The notes under the pieces: generated by a model
Seen by the model: the letters and a program-made list of their open reading frames with translations, nothing else
Databases searched by the model: none
Told to the model about the DNA's origin: nothing
Part shown: piece after piece, positions 1 through 6,027 of the stretch
Layout of the letters: every line of letters begins with the position of its first letter
Numbering within the stretch: the stretch's first letter is position 1
Translations under genes and position numbers: made by a program
Origin: Ekhidna sp.
GTDB taxonomy: Bacteria; Bacteroidota; Bacteroidia; Cytophagales; Cyclobacteriaceae
Direction: 5' to 3'
NCBI GenBank assembly: GCA_013214445.1
Contig: JABSPG010000206.1
Coordinates: 1-6,984, forward strand
Length of the DNA: 6,984 nt

Positions 1-548
1 AATATCGCTCTTTCTCTCAGCCCTGATATTCCTTCACTGCAAGCACTGTACAGTTGGTCGATTTCATAGAGGCTCAGTACTGCTTTTTCTGCCGGTTCTA
101 TCCGTTCATATTTCAAGTCCAGTTGCAAGCTGCCTTGCCCGGTTTCTTCTAAATAATTGCTGAACAGGTTCAGGTTTCTAATGTGGCCATTGAGTGTTGA
201 GTTCTTTAGTAGTTTCCCTGTCAACTGGTTTCTTCGCTGCTTCAATGTCTGGTAGTAGCTCCTGGTTACTTCTTTGGGAACTAACTCTAAACTTTCAACT
301 CTTTGTTGTCTCAGATGAACAAAAAAAGGTTGTAGCTGCTGTGGTAAAGTCTTCACGCTGCTCTCTGCATACCCTATGATCCCTAACCACTCCTGATAGC
401 CTTCAAGTAGTCTTTTATAGCTGTATGACGTTTTTGATTTTACCCCTCTTGCTCTTTCCGATGTTATATGTGTTATACCAGCTTCTTTCCCTTCTTCTTG
501 TTTGGTTTTCAATGAGTTAGCTCTTTCCTCGTGTAACATTCTGGCCAT
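1..548 (-). CDS. Tyrosine recombinase/integrase, N-terminal part (runs off left edge)
   Basis: Translating the minus strand from ATG at 548-546 gives 182 residues open to the window edge. The N-terminus is charged and coiled. It is followed by a SAM-like core-binding domain: SYKRLLEGYQEWL at about residues 45-57, then SSVKTLPQQLQPFFVHL, then a helix NGHIRNLNLFSNYLEETG. The start of the catalytic domain follows (EKAVLSLYEIDQLYSAC ... GLRERAI), which matches the usual 'LTxxEIxxLL ... LRDRAL' opening of phage-integrase/Xer catalytic domains. The catalytic Arg, Lys, His and Tyr lie beyond the edge, so activity cannot be judged. The start lies 12 bp downstream of the primase-helicase stop, in the same frame, so the two genes are probably co-transcribed. 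A start at the fourth codon (also ATG) is possible. Role inferred: integration or excision of the element that carries the primase. Confidence 0.88.
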   Translation of the reverse strand, partial: MARMLHEERANSLKTKQEEGKEAGITHITSERARGVKSKTSYSYKRLLEGYQEWLGIIGYAESSVKTLPQQLQPFFVHLRQQRVESLELVPKEVTRSYYQTLKQRRNQLTGKLLKNSTLNGHIRNLNLFSNYLEETGQGSLQLDLKYERIEPAEKAVLSLYEIDQLYSACSEGISGLRERAI

Positions 549-568
549 GTTATACGGATGTTATACCA
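461..568. repeat. Pair of near-identical TGTTATA double motifs flanking the recombinase start
   Basis: At 461-480 and 547-568 the plus strand carries the same arrangement: ATGTTATA, a short linker, then TGTTATACCA. The linkers are TG and CGGA, so all 18 flanking bases are identical. Each copy holds two direct TGTTATA units. The right copy covers the recombinase start codon and the primase stop; the left copy lies in codons about 23-30 of the recombinase. A looser TGTTACAC follows at 571-578. They could be operator or recombinase-binding sites; no function is shown. Confidence 0.5.
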
Positions 569-3266
569 GTGTTACACTAGATTGGACTTTATCAGCTTTC
601 CCATTTTTCCTAGCTTCCAGATCCTTGATCTTTTGTAGCGTCTGATCCAAAACATCAATACCAGACTGTAGTCTTTGATACTCGTCCCAAGCTATGATTT
701 CATATTCATATCCTGTATTTCTATAACCGCCTACTTTCTTGATGTAACCCCAATAATCCAACTCTCTCAGGTATCTATTCGCTTTCATCGGGTTCATTCT
801 GAACTGTTCCCGGATCTCTTTGCTGTAAAAGGTCTGCTGGTCTTTGGGTCGCTTATCCATCAACACTTTGAGCCTTTCAAAGAAGCTCCTGAGCTGACCA
901 TTTAATTCGTCTGACTTCCGCAGTAAACTTTCCTTCACTAATCTGTTCGCCCAGCTGATGTCTTCTAAACTGGTAGTGATGTATTCCTGGCCTTTGCTGT
1001 CCCGTTTCTTCTCTCTTTGCGATTGGTGGAAGAACGTAATCGTCTCTATGAGTTTGAGGTAGTGCATGTTGGTTCTGAGCTTCTTAAACACACTATCAGG
1101 GATGCGTAACTGTGTCGCATACGGGTTGATAACTTTGATCGGTTTGAGTAGTCGCTGGACGTTCTGTAAAAGCTGCTTTGCGAACTGCTGGCTTCCTTCA
1201 TCTACTGCCCCGGCTTGTAATTTCCTTTGATAGTCCATCACTTCTTCCAGGTGTTCATTCCCTTCATTGATGTGTAGCAAGAAGCTCCGGTTCGCATTAT
1301 CCTCATAGATGTTCTCTTTCGTGGTTGCACCGCTTACACAGATTGGCCCTTCTACAGTCAGTACTTTTTGCACGTTATTTCCCTTTGCATCCTTGTCGGT
1401 GGTCAGTTTGGTAATGCTCTGTTTACTCATAAACTCTCGGAGCGGCAGGAAGGCATTGTAAACCCCGTCCAGATCCTCGATCATCAGCACTTTATGTTTC
1501 CAAAAGTCTTTGCTGCTGTAGTAGAGGGTATTCTCTGTTAGGCTGGTAATCGTCCGGACGGATTCTTCCGGAAGGCACTCGCTTACTTTGGTCTGCAGAT
1601 AGGTCTTACCGCTTCCGCTTCTTCCAAAGATGATCGCATGGAGTGGCTCATCAAAGAACCTGGACAAGTACAAAAAGAAGAGTAGCAACCCGTTCTTTTG
1701 CTCTCCGATCAAGCCGCTTTGGCTTATCAGCGACAAAGTCCCTTTTACTAACTCTGGAGATTTCAAAAATGCCTCGGCGGCTCGCCGTTCTTTTGGTGAC
1801 ATTTCATATGCTTTGGGTTTCAGGGCTCGCACTTGTGCGGCTCGTTCGTCCATTCGGTACGCTTCGAGTTTTTCGGTTAGATCTGCTATCGTATTCGTGG
1901 TTTGGGTGGTGCTGATCTCTAAAGTCTCACTCACATTCTGGATCAACTTCTTGACTGCTGCATGGCTGTATAAATTCACATCGTCACGGAAGGATTTCTC
2001 ATTTGCTTTTATGTGCAGACTGATCTTTAACCTGCTTAGATTCTCCTTCTCGATCCCACCCCACACCGTAGCGGTGAGCAATTCATTTTTGTAAACTATT
2101 CGCTCCGGGTTATCTGTATCTAGTGCAGCTCTTTCCGGCTCTTGGCGGGGGTCGGGTTCATTACCCTGGTCTTTTGTTTCAGTTGAACCTGCCTGCACTG
2201 ACGTTTCGGCAGGCAGGGAAGATAAGGTTTGCCTCTGGTTCAATAACTCAGTGAGTATTTCAGGTTCATGACCATCAAGCAAGCTGTTAATATCTTCTCC
2301 GTCTGGTGTGGGTACTTTGCTGATTTGAGCACCTGGTTTCAACTCTTGTAATTGCTTACTGTATTTCGCTACTGCTTTATTCCCTGCATCGTCACCATCA
2401 AAAAAGAGTATCACTTCTTCCAGATCCTTTAGTTGGCTCACGGCCTCCGTGTGTTCGGCTGTTAGTCCATTCGTTCCGTAAAGTGCCAGCACTTCATAAC
2501 CCTTGATTTCCAACTGCAGTAAGGTTGCCGCATCAATGATGCTCTCTGTCAGGATGAGCTTCTTTGTTTCTTTCTTCGGATAGCCTGGGTAAAGTCCTTG
2601 TCGATCCTTCAAGTAAAAATGTTTATTGTTCTTATTGTCAATCGTTGACCTAAAGTAAAGTCCGGTTACCTGGTGCTGCTTGTTCTTCAGGGCGAACACA
2701 ATACAACTCTTTCCAAACGGACTATAAGCTTTTTCTCCGGTTCGGTTGTTTACATGGCCTCTGTCCAGAAGCAGACCGTATTTGATGCAGCTTTCGATTA
2801 GTGCCTGGTCTTTTCGCTTCCCATGATGGAACTGGCCACTATTAAATCCTATCTCTACTTTCTTGAAGTCTAAATGCCGCTGCTGCAAGCAGTAGTCTTG
2901 TCCTGGTTTGGAGTTGTGCAACCCATTCTTGAAGTAGGTGAACATCTTCGTGAGTACTGCAGTCCTAGATAATTGCACCGCTTCACTTACTTCACCAGTT
3001 ATTAAACTCTCAGCCTTTTTGATTGCTTCGTGTTTGGTTAGCTGCTCTTTGTTCATGATAAAGTCGATCACATCCATTGCCTTGCCTCCGGTGCTGCAGT
3101 TGGTGCTAAAGCAGTAGCAAGTCTGAGTTTTGTAGTACACCTGCAGACTTGGGGTTTTATCATCATGGAAGGGACAGTGCAACCGAAGGTGCTTGTCTGG
3201 TTTCAGACCGTAATGATCTAAGACCTGAGCAAGTGGCAACCTTTGCTTAATCTCTGCTATTTCCAT
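561..3266 (-). CDS. Primase-helicase fusion: CHC2 zinc finger, TOPRIM, P-loop ATPase, winged helix
   Basis: This 901-residue protein probably primes and unwinds DNA for replication of a mobile element. Domains in order: a CHC2 zinc finger at about 25-70, with C31, H34, C52 and C57 as likely ligands (the last pair is spaced x4 instead of the usual x2) and CPFHDDKTPSL matching the DnaG text; a TOPRIM domain at about 233-330, with glutamate in LTESIIDA (E241) and the metal-binding DGD in FFDGDDAG (D290, D292); a polar, acidic linker at about 345-388; a mixed region at 390-510; and a helicase-like ATPase with Walker A GRSGSGKT (548-555), Walker B VLMIEDLD (593-600) and a possible arginine finger in NANRSFLL. 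The C-terminus (about 810-860) reads like a winged helix. The start overlaps the stop of the upstream 74-residue gene by 10 bp, implying translational coupling. It is far longer than a plain DnaG because of the ATPase; I do not see a DnaB-type helicase motif set. Function is inferred from domains. Confidence 0.92.
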   Translation of the reverse strand: MEIAEIKQRLPLAQVLDHYGLKPDKHLRLHCPFHDDKTPSLQVYYKTQTCYCFSTNCSTGGKAMDVIDFIMNKEQLTKHEAIKKAESLITGEVSEAVQLSRTAVLTKMFTYFKNGLHNSKPGQDYCLQQRHLDFKKVEIGFNSGQFHHGKRKDQALIESCIKYGLLLDRGHVNNRTGEKAYSPFGKSCIVFALKNKQHQVTGLYFRSTIDNKNNKHFYLKDRQGLYPGYPKKETKKLILTESIIDAATLLQLEIKGYEVLALYGTNGLTAEHTEAVSQLKDLEEVILFFDGDDAGNKAVAKYSKQLQELKPGAQISKVPTPDGEDINSLLDGHEPEILTELLNQRQTLSSLPAETSVQAGSTETKDQGNEPDPRQEPERAALDTDNPERIVYKNELLTATVWGGIEKENLSRLKISLHIKANEKSFRDDVNLYSHAAVKKLIQNVSETLEISTTQTTNTIADLTEKLEAYRMDERAAQVRALKPKAYEMSPKERRAAEAFLKSPELVKGTLSLISQSGLIGEQKNGLLLFFLYLSRFFDEPLHAIIFGRSGSGKTYLQTKVSECLPEESVRTITSLTENTLYYSSKDFWKHKVLMIEDLDGVYNAFLPLREFMSKQSITKLTTDKDAKGNNVQKVLTVEGPICVSGATTKENIYEDNANRSFLLHINEGNEHLEEVMDYQRKLQAGAVDEGSQQFAKQLLQNVQRLLKPIKVINPYATQLRIPDSVFKKLRTNMHYLKLIETITFFHQSQREKKRDSKGQEYITTSLEDISWANRLVKESLLRKSDELNGQLRSFFERLKVLMDKRPKDQQTFYSKEIREQFRMNPMKANRYLRELDYWGYIKKVGGYRNTGYEYEIIAWDEYQRLQSGIDVLDQTLQKIKDLEARKNGKADKVQSSVTLV

Positions 3267-3481
3267 CTCGTGGTGATTTCTGCCAGGTGCTCGTCCAGCT
3301 TTAAAAACTCATCTTCCAACAGTAGTAAGTCCAGGTAACGATCTCCTAACCCTTCGCAGCTTTCCAGGCATTCTGCACAGCGAACCAATGCATACCGAGC
3401 AAAACGTAACGCTCTCACTACTTCTCGAGGATTCGTATCTACTCGCAGATACTCTTCTAACTGGGTCAGGTCGTAGGACAT
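3257..3481 (-). CDS. Small helical protein encoded upstream of the primase-helicase
   Basis: I do not recognise a family. From ATG at 3481-3479 it encodes 74 residues beginning MSYDLTQLEEYLRV, rich in Leu, Glu and Arg, and likely all-helical. It has two cysteines in VRCAECLESC with a third close behind, and an acidic leucine run LDLLLLEDEFLKLDEHL. An upstream in-frame TTG at 3508 would add nine residues, but I prefer the ATG because it follows an A-rich stretch and leaves room for a short leader after the -7 box. Its last codons overlap the primase ATG (ATGGAAATAG shared), so it is the first gene of the operon and probably acts with the primase, perhaps as a partner or regulator. That role is inferred from position only. 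Confidence 0.75.
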   Translation of the reverse strand: MSYDLTQLEEYLRVDTNPREVVRALRFARYALVRCAECLESCEGLGDRYLDLLLLEDEFLKLDEHLAEITTRWK

Positions 3482-3509
3482 ATTTTTCTGGAATAATTTA
3501 TCTATCAAG

Positions 3510-3517
3510 CAAACATA
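3510..3517 (-). promoter_or_regulatory. Possible -7 box for the small-protein/primase/recombinase operon
   Basis: Read on the minus strand, this octamer is TATGTTTG, an exact fit to the Bacteroidota -7 consensus TAnnTTTG. It lies about 28 bp before the preferred ATG of the 74-residue gene. No clear TTG -33 element is found at the usual distance, so the call rests on the -7 box alone. Confidence 0.4.
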
Positions 3518-3565
3518 ACAAAATGGATATATTAATCTATAATTATCAGCATCATTTCATTCAGA

Positions 3566-3596
3566 TTGACTTAAAAGCACGCTTTCCATACTTTTA
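3566..3596 (+). promoter_or_regulatory. Likely promoter of the XRE regulator gene
   Basis: TTG at 3566-3568 is followed, after exactly 20 bp, by TACTTTTA at 3589-3596. This is 7 of 8 to the Bacteroidota -7 consensus TAnnTTTG and within the normal 19-21 bp spacing. Transcription would start near 3602, leaving a leader of under 20 nt before the ATG at 3619. The AT-rich stretch between this and the divergent -7 box (3518-3565) is where the regulator would be expected to bind; I see no convincing palindrome there. Confidence 0.5.
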
Positions 3597-3618
3597 CAGA
3601 TAAATAATTCCATTTCCA

Positions 3619-3981
3619 ATGAATGTAGGCGAGAAGATTAAGACAGTAAGGGAAGCAAAAGGACTTTCTCAAAAACAAGTGGCTCTATCCATTAATATGG
3701 ATCCTTCTCAATATTCCAAGATTGAAAAGAGCAAAACAGACCCTTCTGTGTCTACACTGGAAAAAATTGCTGATGCGCTTAGCGTAAGCCTACCCGAACT
3801 CTTTCAGTCTGACGAGATATTCAAGGACATTGATTCTGCCGATAAAACCATCATGGAAAAGCTCAGACTTATTGAGCAGCTTGATGAAGATGAGAAGCTC
3901 TCTGTATTCAAAATCATTGACAGCTTATTCGCTAAAAAACGTTTGAAAGATTCCCTTTCTAATGTCCTGCAGGACGTGTGA
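3619..3981 (+). CDS. XRE-family helix-turn-helix transcriptional regulator
   Basis: This 120-residue protein has an N-terminal HTH_3 (Cro/C1-type) domain at about residues 5-60. The helix-turn-helix reads LSQKQVALSINMDPSQYSKI, with the usual E-K-S-K-T-x-P-S-V-S-T-L-x-K-I-A text after it. The C-terminal half (about 73-113) is acidic then basic and helical (IMEKLRLIEQLDEDEKLSVF ... FAKKRLKD), probably for dimerisation. It is the only plus-strand gene here and is divergent from the primase operon with 137 bp between the two starts, the standard layout for a repressor controlling itself and a mobile-element replication operon. That control is inferred. No Shine-Dalgarno sequence is seen. Repressor of phage-like lysogeny and antitoxin-like roles are both possible; no toxin partner sits beside it. 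Confidence 0.9.
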   Translation: MNVGEKIKTVREAKGLSQKQVALSINMDPSQYSKIEKSKTDPSVSTLEKIADALSVSLPELFQSDEIFKDIDSADKTIMEKLRLIEQLDEDEKLSVFKIIDSLFAKKRLKDSLSNVLQDV

Positions 3982-3982
3982 G

Positions 3983-4003
3983 GAAAAAATTTCAACTTTT
4001 TTC
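3983..4003 (+). terminator. AT-rich hairpin just after the XRE gene
   Basis: GAAAAAA at 3983-3989 pairs with TTTTTTC at 3997-4003 around a 7-nt loop, one base after the regulator stop codon. A second small hairpin follows at 4018-4033 (AGGT ... ACCT). There is no T-run beyond the first stem, so this is at best a weak terminator. Confidence 0.35.
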
Positions 4004-4043
4004 TCCATAACCTTATTAGGTGCTTTTGTACCTGATTAGATAT

Positions 4044-4090
4044 GAAAAAGCCCTAACATCACTGCAAGGGCTCCTAATTCTCTTTTTTAG
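4044..4090 (-). terminator. Terminator between the convergent XRE and lipoprotein genes
   Basis: AGCCCT (4049-4054) pairs with AGGGCT (4067-4072) across a 12-nt loop. On the minus strand the stem is followed directly by TTTTT (4048-4044), a good intrinsic terminator for the lipoprotein gene, whose stop is at 4101. On the plus strand the nearest T-run (4082-4087) is about 9 bases past the stem, so it may also stop transcription from the regulator, less cleanly. Confidence 0.7.
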
Positions 4091-4100
4091 TCGTACCGCT

Positions 4101-4553
4101 TTATTTCAGTCGTTTAACAATATCGTCAGCATCAACCCACTTAATACTGTCTTGGTTTACCATATCGATGTTGTCGGAAGCGATCAAGCTTAAATCCTGC
4201 TTAGTTCCGATATTGTTCTCAATACACTCAATGTAAAAGGTATCGCTTTTAGTGTCCAACACTTCCACTAACAACCTGTAGTCTCCGATTCCGAGCTTAG
4301 TGATTTTCTCAACTTCAACAGTATCTCTATTAACTAGAAACTTATCTTCCTTCCCAACTATTACAAAGTTTAGATCATCTTCAATGACTAGCCCTACAAT
4401 AGGATATTGAACATCAGAACCCCAATAGACCGCCTTGAGACCTAAGGGCAATAGATATTCATCACTGGTCTGCTCTGAGGTTTTGAGATTACAAGCACTC
4501 CAAAAAGTCAATAAGGTAAAAAGAAGCACTGTCAATAATTTACTCTGTTTCAT
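4101..4553 (-). CDS. Putative immunity lipoprotein for the adjacent Rhs toxin tip
   Basis: This encodes 150 residues. The N-terminus is a lipoprotein signal: MKQSK, a hydrophobic stretch LLTVLLFTLLTFW, then SAC with the modified cysteine at residue 21. The -3 residue is Trp, unusual but tolerable in this phylum. The residues after Cys (NLKTSE) are not the acidic run expected of surface-exported lipoproteins, so a periplasm-facing location is likelier. The mature part is a mixed alpha/beta domain (about 35-150) with no family I recognise. The ATG lies 2 bp after the toxin-tip stop, so the two are one transcription unit. Position, size and membrane anchoring suggest an immunity protein that neutralises the toxin in the periplasm; this is inference. 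A free-standing lipoprotein is the alternative. Confidence 0.7.
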   Translation of the reverse strand: MKQSKLLTVLLFTLLTFWSACNLKTSEQTSDEYLLPLGLKAVYWGSDVQYPIVGLVIEDDLNFVIVGKEDKFLVNRDTVEVEKITKLGIGDYRLLVEVLDTKSDTFYIECIENNIGTKQDLSLIASDNIDMVNQDSIKWVDADDIVKRLK

Positions 4554-4555
4554 GA

Positions 4556-5125
4556 TTAGCGATACGGGAAAATCATTAGTGTTAGTGGGACTGTTACCAC
4601 TGTTGGTATATATCCATACGGAGTACCTCCAAATCTTTCCAGATTGGGACCAGGACCATCTGGTCTAAAGAAATCAGGGAAAGCCTTTCCTGCAGGCGTA
4701 TTAGGTCCGTATCTTTCATCAATAAAATCAACGTCCCAAAAACCATCTCCTTCGTACAAAGTATACGTTATTGTTTGATTTTTAAGATCAGTAGTGTAGC
4801 TGACAGGTGTTCTTCCAATGTGAAAAACTATATCCGTCATATCTACTCCAAACCTTCCAGAAAGCCCTCTCTTTCCTCTCAAAATATCATTATGAGCATC
4901 TCTGAAAGTTTCAGTATTCATTAAAGACCTAGTTGTATTAGGGCCTATCGCTTGGGGTGATCCGTCTCCAAATAAGTATTGAGTAACTGCATCAAAGGTG
5001 TTATCTATCCCCCCTGATGCTTGATCTACACCACTTACTTCAAGATTTTCACCCTTTTCCCTAGCCCATACTTGCCAGTTTACAGCAGTAGTTTCCTCTC
5101 GATATGTCAGTTTTAAACAACCCAA
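4556..5125 (-). CDS. Orphan Rhs C-terminal tip with unrecognised toxin-like domain
   Basis: The frame encodes 189 residues from TTG at 5125-5123; there is no upstream ATG, and an in-frame TAA lies at 5140-5138, so the long Rhs body is absent. Residues 2-10 (GCLKLTYRE) and about 20 more (AREKGENLEVSGVDQASGG) look like the text that precedes the core in Bacteroidota Rhs proteins, but the usual YYPFG ... YNGKE ... GRW core is missing. The rest, about 40-189, is polar and Gly/Pro/Asp-rich, with distinctive stretches AHNDIL, DMTDIVFHIGRTPVSY, YEGDGFWDVDFIDE and PDGPGPNLERFGGTPYGY. I cannot assign an activity. The tightly linked lipoprotein downstream suggests a toxin acting in the periplasm. It is either a silent cassette needing recombination into a full rhs gene, a deletion remnant, or a small protein using TTG. 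Confidence is for an Rhs-tip coding region, not for expression. Confidence 0.7.
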   Translation of the reverse strand: MGCLKLTYREETTAVNWQVWAREKGENLEVSGVDQASGGIDNTFDAVTQYLFGDGSPQAIGPNTTRSLMNTETFRDAHNDILRGKRGLSGRFGVDMTDIVFHIGRTPVSYTTDLKNQTITYTLYEGDGFWDVDFIDERYGPNTPAGKAFPDFFRPDGPGPNLERFGGTPYGYIPTVVTVPLTLMIFPYR

Positions 5126-5188
5126 TTTTTCCGGTTCTTACCGGCCAAAATACAGCTTTATTTTTTCAACTGAAAGATAAAAAAGCAG

Positions 5189-5231
5189 ACGTTTTTTGGA
5201 AGGGCAAAAGCCATTGCAAAAACGTTTTTTT
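5189..5231 (+). other. AT-stem hairpin followed by T-run
   Basis: ACGTTTTT (5189-5196) pairs with AAAAACGT (5218-5225), enclosing a second mini-hairpin GGC-AAAA-GCC (5203-5212). On the plus strand a run of Ts follows to 5231. It could act as a weak terminator for plus-strand transcription toward the GC-rich block, or be one module of a larger folded RNA. Confidence 0.35.
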
Positions 5232-5659
5232 GATGGACTCCCGTTCTTGGGTTTTGTCCTTTCAAAAAATGATCCTGGGGTTGAAGGGGATGGAAGATCC
5301 CCTGGGTTTGTGCGTGGGGTTTTCGCAGGTAAAAGAGCCTTCAGCCAGCGTTGGGATTGAGCGGCGGCCCCATGCGGATGCCACCACCAGCCTGCCAGGG
5401 GGGAACGAAGTGGCCTGGCAGTGTGGAGCGCCTGGGATACCTATTTTTCTTTTCAACTGATCATCACAGGCGACTCCTGTCTGGTGGTGGCCGCAGGGCC
5501 GCAATAACATGGGCTGTGGGTGGCTGTGGCCAGTGGCTAAGTGGTTGGTTGAGCGTTGGCCTAAATAGCCTCTGGACACAGACACGGGAACAGCCGTGAT
5601 GGCCAGACGGTAGGCAATGCATGGAAGGTGACAGCCTGACGAAGGAACCCGAAGGGCGG

Positions 5660-5714
5660 TTTAGCTTCTCTCACTCCTTATTCTTTTCATTTGAAAAAAG
5701 TGAGAGGGGCTAAA
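5660..5714 (+). other. Long hairpin, 16-bp stem with inner stem-loop
   Basis: TTTAGCTTCTCTCACT (5660-5675) pairs along its full length with AGTGAGAGGGGCTAAA (5699-5714). The only two non-Watson-Crick positions are T opposite G, which are wobble pairs if the plus strand is transcribed. Inside the loop TTTTCA (5684-5689) pairs with TGAAAA (5692-5697). It is the strongest inverted repeat in the window. Confidence 0.6.
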
Positions 5715-5838
5715 ACGGGCTGGCCGCCTTACATGCTGCCCCGGCTGGACAGCACTCCTTTTTACCTGCTTCAGTATCAAGTTGCACTGCTCTTTGCATG
5801 GCCGCCCTAAGCGGCCAACTACAGACCGGGGAAGTTCG

Positions 5839-6027
5839 AGTATGCGTTGGGGAACTGTGAGTATGCATTTTCCCCAACTAACCATGCGTTTTCCCTCTTT
5901 AAGTGTCCTTTGGGGAAGCTTGACTGTGCATTTTCTTTTGTTAAGTATGCGTTGGGAAAGGTCAACTACGCATTTGTACAATTCAAGTGTCCATTTTCCC
6001 TCTGGAAGTGTGCATTTTCACCTCAAA
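5839..6027. repeat. Nine tandem degenerate 21-bp repeats
   Basis: Units start at 5839, 5860, 5881, 5902, 5923, 5944, 5965, 5986 and 6007, each exactly 21 bp with no insertion or deletion. The approximate consensus is A-S-T-R-T-G-C-R-T-T followed by TTCCC or GGGGA and a variable AT-rich tail. Position 1 (A), position 7 (C) and positions 9-10 (TT) are invariant. Two unit types occur: TTTTCCC (second, third, eighth) and TTGGGGA-like (first, fourth, sixth); these can pair, for example TTGGGGAA at 5848-5855 with TTCCCCAA at 5870-5877. The last unit overlaps the recombinase stop codon (6018-6020). As 21 is a multiple of 3 and stops are absent, open frames with seven-residue periodicity run through it on both strands. 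Confidence 0.88.

Larger units (their letters stand above)
5126..5838. other. Gene-free, GC-rich, hairpin-dense intergenic block
   Basis: About 710 bp with no credible gene on either strand: the short frames have no domain text and overlap each other. Base composition shifts sharply; 42 of 60 bases at 5341-5400 and 39 of 60 at 5461-5520 are G or C, against 19 of 60 at 3541-3600. Perfect short stems are frequent: CCGGT/ACCGG (5131-5144), GGGGAT/ATCCCC (5286-5302), CTGCCAGG/CCTGGCAG (5392-5421), GGCCA/TGGCC (5528-5561) overlapping GGCTA/TAGCC (5535-5570), and GGCCGC/GCGGCC (5800-5816). This suggests a structured RNA or recombination region; no known RNA family is recognised. Confidence 0.5.

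Noticed and set aside
194..379. Plus-strand frame of 61 codons
   Set aside because: It is antisense to the recombinase core-binding domain, which has clear family text.
1630..2094. Plus-strand frames opposite the primase-helicase
   Set aside because: They lie antisense within the ATPase-coding region, have no motifs, and are shadows of a well-supported gene.
3482..3508. Upstream TTG start giving an 83-residue version of the small protein
   Set aside because: The ATG at 3481 has a better context, and the longer form would begin within a few bases of the likely transcription start.
5126..5240. Frameshifted upstream Rhs coding sequence
   Set aside because: Sequence upstream of the TTG shows no Rhs-like text in the frames examined and is dominated by A/T runs and hairpins, so the Rhs homology ends at about 5137.
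5104..5599. Short frames in the GC-rich block on both strands
   Set aside because: They overlap each other, contain no recognisable domain text, and high G+C lowers stop frequency; better explained as non-coding.
5839..6027. CRISPR array
   Set aside because: Units are contiguous, 21 bp and degenerate, with no unique spacers between conserved repeats and no cas gene nearby.
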